The position numbers and the translations under genes were made by a program. DNA of 5,565 bases from assembly GCA_964491425.1 (NCBI GenBank), contig CAZBFR010000048.1, positions 1 through 5,565 on the forward strand, given 5' to 3'. Shown one piece after another: positions 1 through 4,698 of this stretch. Every line of letters starts with the position of its first letter. Positions within the stretch are counted from its first letter, which is position 1. A model generated the notes under the pieces. It did no database searches. It was not told the origin of the DNA and was given only the letters and a program-made list of their open reading frames with translations. Source of the DNA: CAYFMS01 sp964491425 (GTDB taxonomy: Bacteria > Patescibacteriota > Patescibacteriia > UBA9934).

Positions 1-83
1 ACGTGGCGGAATTGGTATACGCGCTAGCTTGAGGGGCTAGTGCCAGCAATGGCTTGAGGGTTCGAGTCCCTCCGTTCGCACCA
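1..83 (+). tRNA. tRNA-Leu (anticodon GAG), 5' end cut by window edge
   Basis: This is a leucine tRNA reading CUC and CUU codons. The anticodon stem CTAGC/GCTAG (24-28 and 36-40) encloses the loop TTGAGGG, with GAG at 31-33. A long variable arm with stem GCCA/TGGC (42-45 and 50-53) marks a type II tRNA, and the D-arm sequence is typical of bacterial tRNA-Leu. The T arm is GAGGG/CCCTC around TTCGAGT (56-72). The 3' acceptor strand CGTTCGC (73-79) is followed by discriminator A and an encoded CCA (81-83). The first three bases of the window pair with its start, so four bases of the 5' acceptor strand (predicted GCGA) lie outside the window. A terminator follows directly. Confidence 0.96.
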
Positions 84-116
84 TAAAATGACCTCTCGCG
101 AGGTCATTTTATATTT
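83..116. terminator. Bidirectional hairpin terminator between tRNA-Leu and doc
   Basis: A perfect 13-bp stem (83-95 paired with 100-112) closes a TCGC tetraloop. On the plus strand the T-rich tail CATTTTATATTT follows, as expected for an intrinsic terminator of the tRNA transcript. The stem includes the TGA stop of the convergent toxin gene (104-106), so the same element probably ends or protects both transcripts. The outer stem is A/T pairs and the inner part is GACCTC/GAGGTC. The minus-strand side also has a short T tract inside the stem, but its run-out is less canonical. Confidence 0.85.
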
Positions 117-529
117 GCCCGAATCCATTCTGCTAAATCTTCCTTCACTCGATCGAACTCTTTCGGATCCGAATTTACCGTTTCAAGTGCTTTATTAAAA
201 AACTCTTCACGAGAAATGTTTAAAACCACACCGTTCAAATCTAAAAAAGTATCCAAACACATAACAGCCATGCGTTTATTCCCGTTTCTGAATAAGTGAT
301 TTTTTATCACAAGATAGAACAAGACGGCACCCTTGTCCTCCAAAGTCGGATACAGTTCCTGCCCAAACGCCGTCATACCCGGCGTCTCGAGCATCCCCTG
401 TAGTTTTCCTAAATCAAAAACGTTGCGAGAAAAAGAATCTATCGGTTCATCTAGACTAAAGTATTCCTGCAATCGCTCGTGAATTTGTTCAATCAAACCA
501 AGATCAATGTATCGAATCTGCTTTTTCAT
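104..529 (-). CDS. doc: Doc-type Fic domain toxin (death-on-curing family)
   Basis: This is a 141-residue protein of the Doc branch of the Fic superfamily. Known Doc toxins stop translation by phosphorylating EF-Tu. The Fic core motif appears as HLFRNGNKR at residues 78-86, with the catalytic His78 and the N-K-R ending typical of Doc; AMPylating Fic proteins have GNGR. Other family landmarks are DLGKLQGML around residues 39-47, a GQELYPTLEDKGA stretch at 56-68, and FLDLNGVVL at 95-103. The length fits the family (about 125-145 residues) and nothing looks broken. The ATG has no strong Shine-Dalgarno sequence and lies 26 bases inside the preceding small ORF, so translation may be coupled to it. 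No S/T-xxx-E-G/N self-inhibitory motif is evident. The stop lies inside the terminator hairpin. Base composition is clearly AT-richer than the synthetase genes. EF-Tu as target is inferred from the family. Confidence 0.9.
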   Translation of the reverse strand: MKKQIRYIDLGLIEQIHERLQEYFSLDEPIDSFSRNVFDLGKLQGMLETPGMTAFGQELYPTLEDKGAVLFYLVIKNHLFRNGNKRMAVMCLDTFLDLNGVVLNISREEFFNKALETVNSDPKEFDRVKEDLAEWIRANIK

Positions 530-668
530 GTTTTCTATCGTACTCTGCTAAATCTTTTAAAACCCCTCCGCGACGCTCAATCACCCGATCCAAAACAGCA
601 TTAATATCAGGCGTCTGTTTTTCAGGCGCTCTCTGCTCCTTCTTGAAAATCCATGAAAAAAGTTTCAT
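504..668 (-). CDS. Small ORF upstream of doc, candidate antitoxin (unrecognised)
   Basis: This 54-residue ORF begins MKLFSWIFKKEQ and ends KHEKADSIH. I do not recognise its family. Its position is that of an antitoxin: directly upstream of doc, same strand, overlapping the toxin start by 26 bases. The predicted product is small, highly charged and probably helical. Residues 22-48 (INAVLDRVIERR to LAEYDRK) resemble an amphipathic helix that could mask a Fic groove, but no DNA-binding domain such as Phd or AbrB is visible. The start is fixed by in-frame stops just upstream (TAG 684-686, TAA 681-683), so the ATG at 668 is the first possible. It has no Shine-Dalgarno sequence of its own. Its ATG overlaps the TGA of a 19-codon ORF as ATGA, which would allow coupled translation. 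The antitoxin role is inferred from position alone. Confidence 0.6.
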   Translation of the reverse strand: MKLFSWIFKKEQRAPEKQTPDINAVLDRVIERRGGVLKDLAEYDRKHEKADSIH

Positions 669-724
669 ATCATTTTTAGCTTACTAAAAAAATCAGCTCG
701 GAGCAATGTGCAAATTTTGCACAT
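665..724 (-). CDS. Possible 19-codon leader ORF coupled to the small ORF
   Basis: The ORF encodes MCKICTLLRADFFSKLKMI. Three things favour real translation. AGGAG stands 8 bases before the ATG, the best ribosome binding site among the gene starts examined here. The stop overlaps the next start as ATGA. The following ORF has no ribosome binding site of its own. The Shine-Dalgarno sequence overlaps the TAG of the kinase-like gene, so ribosomes could pass along the operon. Nothing in the peptide is recognised, though it contains a CxxC pair. It may be a leader peptide, a real mini-protein, the N-terminal part of the antitoxin joined by frameshifting, or chance. A single extra A in the AAAAA at 673-677 would fuse it in frame to the downstream ORF, giving a Phd-sized product of about 74 residues. 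Confidence 0.35.
   Translation of the reverse strand: MCKICTLLRADFFSKLKMI
706..724. promoter_or_regulatory. Perfect 19-bp palindrome, candidate operator
   Basis: ATGTGCAAATTTTGCACAT is a perfect inverted repeat: 9-base arms around one central base. It lies between the kinase-like gene and the toxin module and overlaps the ATG of the 19-codon ORF. Toxin-antitoxin operons are commonly autoregulated through such operators, so it is a candidate binding site for a dimeric repressor. As RNA it could form an 8-bp stem with a 3-base loop that includes the leader start codon. It is a poor intrinsic terminator because the T7 run (686-692 on the minus strand) begins 13 bases after the stem. Confidence 0.45.
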
Positions 725-732
725 ACTGAAAA

Positions 733-737
733 CTCCT
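733..737 (-). promoter_or_regulatory. Shine-Dalgarno sequence for the 19-codon ORF
   Basis: AGGAG on the minus strand stands 8 bases before the ATG at 722-724 and overlaps the TAG stop of the kinase-like gene (736-738). It is the clearest ribosome binding site at the junctions in this window. It is the main reason to take the short ORF seriously. Confidence 0.5.
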
Positions 738-1482
738 AGAACATCCGATCTTTACTTGTAATAAACTTTAAACGGCCTGGCTCGACGGTAAGACTGAGCA
801 TTGCCGTCTTATAGATTTCTCCGTCGATAACAAACGTCTCTTCTTGCGCAAACGTAAAGGTTGCGGATTTCATTGGAAGAAAGGTTGTGCCCTCGCTTTT
901 CATACGAAATAGTCGGCGACGGCGAAGTTCGACAACGAGCTCGATTCGCCCGTCGGTAGGGTCTGACGGTGGAAGAATCGGATCTGGGAAGGTTAGGTTT
1001 CGTAGTTCAAATGATCCCGTATAGACGGTTGCAAGTTTAAATTGATCGCTTTGGAGGGCGAACGGGCGTACACTTTCCGCTTTTACAGCGTGGATAAATC
1101 GCTTACCGTTAACAACCCCGATATCGACTTCCTCGAGGATGCGTGCGGAAAGGACGTCACAGGACGCAACACCGGTCGGCACGCCGAGAAGCTTTGCGAT
1201 TTCGTGCGGCCCCTGCCCGAGCGGAATGATCCCGATCGCAACATTTGCGTCGCCGAGCGCGTCGATTACCCGTCGAAGCGTAAGATCGTTTCCTACCGCA
1301 ACAACGTTCTTCACCCCTCGCTTTACTTCGTCACGAATAAATTCTCCAGCATCACGAAAAAGAGCAAGGCGTGCAATCTTCCCGCTAATCCCAAGATCCG
1401 TTAACCGTGTTTCAATCGTCGCGATTTCTCGCTCAAACTTCGGATCCTGTAAAAATTCGTCGTAAACAAAATAGTACGACAC
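736..1482 (-). CDS. Divergent diacylglycerol kinase (YegS/DgkB)-like protein
   Basis: This is a 248-residue protein with the layout of the DAGK catalytic fold, which in the known family phosphorylates lipids such as diacylglycerol using ATP at the membrane. The region VVAVGNDLTLRRVIDAL (60-76) sits where the family has its GGDGT motif. IGIIPLGQGPHEIAKLLGVP (83-102) sits where PLGTGND is usual. DIGVVNGKRFI (120-130) matches the strand after the linker, and VIDGEIYKTAML with a VEPGRLKFI tail (218-241) matches the C-terminal sandwich. Both nucleotide-binding signatures are altered (GNDLT and GQGPH), so activity may be changed or lost. The protein is somewhat shorter than DgkB (about 300 residues). 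The start is GTG, with GGGTGAG (1492-1498) 9 bases upstream inside the bactofilin end. It follows bactofilin after 6 bases. The fold assignment is fairly secure, the substrate is not. Confidence 0.75.
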   Translation of the reverse strand: MSYYFVYDEFLQDPKFEREIATIETRLTDLGISGKIARLALFRDAGEFIRDEVKRGVKNVVAVGNDLTLRRVIDALGDANVAIGIIPLGQGPHEIAKLLGVPTGVASCDVLSARILEEVDIGVVNGKRFIHAVKAESVRPFALQSDQFKLATVYTGSFELRNLTFPDPILPPSDPTDGRIELVVELRRRRLFRMKSEGTTFLPMKSATFTFAQEETFVIDGEIYKTAMLSLTVEPGRLKFITSKDRMF

Positions 1483-1488
1483 AAGCTA

Positions 1489-1830
1489 TTACTCACCCTT
1501 TCCAGCCCCCATCGTTACCGTTCCATTAATTTGCGCGCCCGATTCGACAGAGAGGTCGGCAACCGCGATATCCCCGATTACGCGAGAGGTCTTCGTAAGC
1601 GAAAGCTTTTCCTCGACTCCGAGATTTCCCCGAATTTCTCCCTCTACGTGCGCGTTTTGCGCGGAAACCTCAGCCCGGATTTTCGATTGCGCTCCTACGC
1701 GAAGATTCCCCGCGGTTTTTAACACGCCTTGAAGCTCCCCTTCGATCGTTACGTCCCCAGGGCTTGTAAATTCTCCTTCGATTCGTACGCCGTGAGCAAT
1801 AATTGTCTCCATTCCATTTCCTTTAGCCAT
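1489..1830 (-). CDS. Bactofilin (polymer-forming cytoskeletal protein)
   Basis: This is a 113-residue bactofilin, a right-handed beta-helix protein that in other bacteria polymerises without nucleotide and scaffolds shape or envelope enzymes. The repeats are visible as alternating beta-strand/turn units rich in V-x-I-E-G and G-x-L patterns, from HGVRIEGEF (13-21) through DVTIEGELQGVL, LRVGAQSKIRAEV, AHVEGEIRGNL and RVIGDIAV to the closing GAQINGTVTM (98-107). Almost the whole protein is the core domain, with very short tails and no membrane segment. The first ATG lies one base after the argS stop (TAATATG) and lacks a Shine-Dalgarno sequence. A second in-frame ATG at 1812 has AAAGGA 6 bases upstream and would give 107 residues with the core intact. 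I kept the first because it repeats the operon's junction pattern. Downstream, the kinase-like gene starts after 6 bases. Confidence 0.9.
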   Translation of the reverse strand: MAKGNGMETIIAHGVRIEGEFTSPGDVTIEGELQGVLKTAGNLRVGAQSKIRAEVSAQNAHVEGEIRGNLGVEEKLSLTKTSRVIGDIAVADLSVESGAQINGTVTMGAGKGE

Positions 1831-1831
1831 A

Positions 1832-3538
1832 TTACATCTGTTTAATTGGTTTTATTGTAAGCAAGTCGGAAGCATTCTTAAGCGTTTGAAGGACCGCCGA
1901 GCAAAGAGCGAGACGCGAGGCGACCAAGGTCTTGTCTTCTTCGTCGAGCACGCGCACTTCGTGGTAGTACTCCGAAAAGAGCTTCGCAAGATCAAACGCA
2001 TAGGTAGCGATTGCCGAAACCTGGAAGGACTGCGCGGTTTTTTGAACAACTTCCGGATATTCCGAAAGAGCCCGAGCGAGCGCATATTCTTTTTCATTCG
2101 TAAGCTTTCCCTCGTGGTACTTCGGCTTTACCCCCGCCTTCTCAAACATACGCTCAATACGTGCCATCGAGTAAAGAAGGTAGGCTCCCGTAAATCCGTC
2201 GGTCGCGAGCGCCTCCTTCATGTCAAAGGTAATAATCGAGTTTGGATCTTGGCGAAGCATAACAAAGGCGATCGAGGCGTCGGCAATCCCTCGCGCTGTC
2301 CCTTCGACTTCCTTCTCCGCCCATTCCGGGTGTCGCTCGAGCGTCTCCGTCTTCGCAAACTGCATTGCGGTTTCGCGAAGATCTCGATAAGTAATAATAT
2401 TTCCCTTTCTTGAAGACATCGCGCCTTCCGGAAGCGTTACCATGTCGTAGGCGATATGGTTAAACGACGTCGTCACCCCAATCTTTCGAAGGGTCGCAAA
2501 GAGTTGTTTGAAGTAGAGCGTCTGACGATTGTCGACAACGAAAATTTGGCGGTCTGGTTCATATTCCCGGTCCTTTCGAAGCGCGAGTGCGAGATCCTTT
2601 GTCGCGTAAAGCGAAGACCCGTCGGATTTCAAAATGAGAAACGCTCCGAGGCCTTCTTCCGACAAATCAACGATCGTTGCCCCTTCGCTCTTTTTCGCCA
2701 CCCCTTTTGTAAGAAGCATTTTTACGAGCTCCTTCCCCTCGTCCTCGACTTCACTCTCAAAGTAATACTTATCCGGTCGCACCCCAAGCTCCGCGAAAAT
2801 CTCTCGGAACTCCGCAAGTGACCATTCACGCGTCTCTTTCCAAAGACCGGTCTCGGGTTCCTCTCGAGCCTCGAGGCGTCGCTGTGTTTCATTCACCTCT
2901 TCTTGCGATTCTGGATGCGCTTCAAGATAGGCGACTGCTTCCGCGTAAATCTCTTGGAGTCGCTTCGCGCGATCCTCAAGCAAGATCTCTTCGTCAGAAT
3001 GAAACTTCTTTATCGCCCAAATCACTTTCGCTACGTGCGCTCCAATATCCCCTGGATAACTGACCCCAACGACCTTGTACCCGTTCGCCCGCATAACGCG
3101 CGCGATCGACTCCCCAAGAAGTGCGTTACGCAAATGGCCAACATGAAACTCTTTATGCGTATTTGGCTGTGCGTATTCAACGATTATATTGTGCCCCGCC
3201 CCGAGTGTTGAAAATCCGTACTTTTCTTCCGCAACCTTTACCTCCTTTAACACGCGTGCAGTAAACGCCTCCTTCTTAAAAAAGAAGTTGACGTACGGCC
3301 CAACCGCAACAATCCGATCGATAAACTCGGTCGGCCCAATCTTTGCCGCAAGCTCGGTCGCGATCTCGACAGGACTCCGCTTCATCGCTTTTGCCAAAGC
3401 AAAGCAAGGAAACGCGCAATCTCCGAGCGTTAGGTCCGGAGGCGTTTCAAGCATGTCGATTGTCGGCGCATCCTTCTTTCCGATCGCTTTTTTTAGCGCG
3501 GCGAGAACTTCTCCTTGTGCTTTTGTCTTCGCGTACAT
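1832..3538 (-). CDS. argS: Arginyl-tRNA synthetase
   Basis: This cytosolic class I synthetase of 568 residues attaches arginine to tRNA-Arg. The N-terminal tRNA-recognition domain spans about residues 5-88 (LGDCAFPCFALAK at 38-50). The catalytic core opens with VEYAQPNTHKEFHVGHLRN; the HIGH motif is HVGH (132-135). The signature GDIGAHVAKVIW follows at 163-174. The second ATP motif is MSSRKGN (374-380), the form that replaces canonical KMSK in many ArgRS. A C-terminal all-helical DALR anticodon-binding domain runs from about 450 and includes GAYLLYSMARIERM (451-464), ending in the usual terminal Met. Length is normal and no break is seen. The start lies one base after the tyrS stop with no good Shine-Dalgarno sequence (a GGGAG lies about 18 bases upstream, too far), so coupled translation is likely. 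Confidence 0.98.
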   Translation of the reverse strand: MYAKTKAQGEVLAALKKAIGKKDAPTIDMLETPPDLTLGDCAFPCFALAKAMKRSPVEIATELAAKIGPTEFIDRIVAVGPYVNFFFKKEAFTARVLKEVKVAEEKYGFSTLGAGHNIIVEYAQPNTHKEFHVGHLRNALLGESIARVMRANGYKVVGVSYPGDIGAHVAKVIWAIKKFHSDEEILLEDRAKRLQEIYAEAVAYLEAHPESQEEVNETQRRLEAREEPETGLWKETREWSLAEFREIFAELGVRPDKYYFESEVEDEGKELVKMLLTKGVAKKSEGATIVDLSEEGLGAFLILKSDGSSLYATKDLALALRKDREYEPDRQIFVVDNRQTLYFKQLFATLRKIGVTTSFNHIAYDMVTLPEGAMSSRKGNIITYRDLRETAMQFAKTETLERHPEWAEKEVEGTARGIADASIAFVMLRQDPNSIITFDMKEALATDGFTGAYLLYSMARIERMFEKAGVKPKYHEGKLTNEKEYALARALSEYPEVVQKTAQSFQVSAIATYAFDLAKLFSEYYHEVRVLDEEDKTLVASRLALCSAVLQTLKNASDLLTIKPIKQM

Positions 3539-3539
3539 A

Positions 3540-4697
3540 TTAGATTAATCGTAAAAACTCCCGTTTTCCCTTCTGCAAAACCCCTGAAATCGCGGGTCCA
3601 TCCTCTTTTACCACGTTCCCGTCGATTTTCACCGCCCCCTGCTCGAGAAGTTGCCGTGCATTTGTTCGCGAGGTTGCCATTCCATTTGAAACGAGTACGT
3701 CGATAATCGTTCCTTCCGCTTTTATTTCCTTCATTTCCGTCGGAAGCTCCTTCGATCGAAACACGGTCTCAAAGTGCTTCTCCGCTTTACGTACAAACCG
3801 TTCCCCCGCGTAGAGCTTTACCACCTCGCGCGCAAGTCGCGCCTTCACGTCGCGCGGATTCGCACCCTCCTTAAGCTCCGTTCGAATGAGTTCAATGTCC
3901 GTGAGCGGAACGTCGGTCGCGATCTCAAAGTACGACGTAATCATAGAATCATGCATCGCCATGACCTTGCCGTACATTTCCTCCGGCGAATCCGTGAGCG
4001 CAATGAATCCACCCTCCGACTTTGACATCTTCTTTCCTTCATCATTCGTAAGAAGCCGCGTCGCAAGCACAAACTTTTCCTTTTGCTTTAAGCGAGACAT
4101 AAGCGTTCGTCCCGCAAGCATGTTAAAAATCTGATCCGATCCCCCAATCTCAAGATCGACGTCCATCGCGACAGAATCGTAGCCCTGCATAAGCGGGTAC
4201 AAAAATTCGTGCAAGTACACCGGCTTTCCTTCCGAAATCCGTTTCGCAAACATGTCGCGCTCACTCATCTGTTGCACGGTAAAATTACTCGCGAGATCAA
4301 CAACATCGCCAAACGAAAGTTTCGCAAGCCATTTATCATTAAACATGAACTTCGCCGCGTTTTCACCCGTGAAGCGTAAGAACTTACTCGCTTGTTTCTT
4401 GTATGTTTTTGCGTTCGCAAGCACCTGTTCGCGCGTTAACTGCACACGCGTTGCCGACTTATCGGTCGGGTCTCCAATCATCGCGGTAAATGAACCAACA
4501 AGCAGGATTACTTCGTGCCCAAGCTCTTGAAACGCCCGAAGCTTTCGAAGCCCGATCGCGTGCCCTAAGTGGAGCTTCTCGCCGGTCGGATCGATTCCAA
4601 GATAGACGCGAAGCTTCTTCCCGCTCGCGAGAGTCTCGTTCAATTTTTCCGCCGTTGGGTAGACCGCGTCTACCCCTCGTAGTAAGACTTCGTGCAT
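3540..4697 (-). CDS. tyrS: Tyrosyl-tRNA synthetase
   Basis: This class I synthetase charges tRNA-Tyr with tyrosine. With the chosen start it has 385 residues. YLGIDPTGEKLHLGHAIGL contains the HIGH motif as HLGH (43-46). YPLMQGYDS (167-175) and GGSDQ (185-189) form the tyrosine pocket, and KMSKS (223-227) is the catalytic loop. A C-terminal S4 RNA-binding domain follows at about 330-383 (SRTNARQLLEQGAVKIDGNVV). Length and motifs suit the longer TyrRS subgroup (about 400 residues). Two starts are possible: ATG at 4712, overlapping valS by 14 bases (390 residues), or ATG at 4697, one base after the valS stop. I chose 4697 because it reproduces the TAATATG junction seen at the next two boundaries. 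Neither has a convincing Shine-Dalgarno sequence. Confidence 0.97.
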   Translation of the reverse strand: MHEVLLRGVDAVYPTAEKLNETLASGKKLRVYLGIDPTGEKLHLGHAIGLRKLRAFQELGHEVILLVGSFTAMIGDPTDKSATRVQLTREQVLANAKTYKKQASKFLRFTGENAAKFMFNDKWLAKLSFGDVVDLASNFTVQQMSERDMFAKRISEGKPVYLHEFLYPLMQGYDSVAMDVDLEIGGSDQIFNMLAGRTLMSRLKQKEKFVLATRLLTNDEGKKMSKSEGGFIALTDSPEEMYGKVMAMHDSMITSYFEIATDVPLTDIELIRTELKEGANPRDVKARLAREVVKLYAGERFVRKAEKHFETVFRSKELPTEMKEIKAEGTIIDVLVSNGMATSRTNARQLLEQGAVKIDGNVVKEDGPAISGVLQKGKREFLRLI

Positions 4698-4698
4698 A

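Noticed and set aside
1..83. Integrative element attachment site at the tRNA-Leu 3' end
   Set aside because: No second copy of the tRNA 3' segment and no integrase gene was seen in the window.
672..713. Promoter for the toxin module on the minus strand (TTGCAC with TTTAGT or TAAAAA)
   Set aside because: Matches to -35 and -10 consensus are weak and spacing is poor; the tight spacing to the kinase-like gene also permits read-through.
686..724. Intrinsic terminator for the kinase-like operon (palindrome plus T7 run)
   Set aside because: The T run starts 13 bases after the stem, too far for a standard Rho-independent terminator, and the stem is A/T-rich.
1042..1465. Plus-strand ORFs of 108-120 codons opposite the kinase-like gene
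   Set aside because: They are shadows of a gene with clear family motifs on the other strand; their products are rich in Arg, Ser and Pro with no domain pattern.
1886..2821. Plus-strand ORFs up to 175 codons opposite argS
   Set aside because: argS is continuous and fully motif-supported on the minus strand; the opposite frames are open because of its codon bias.
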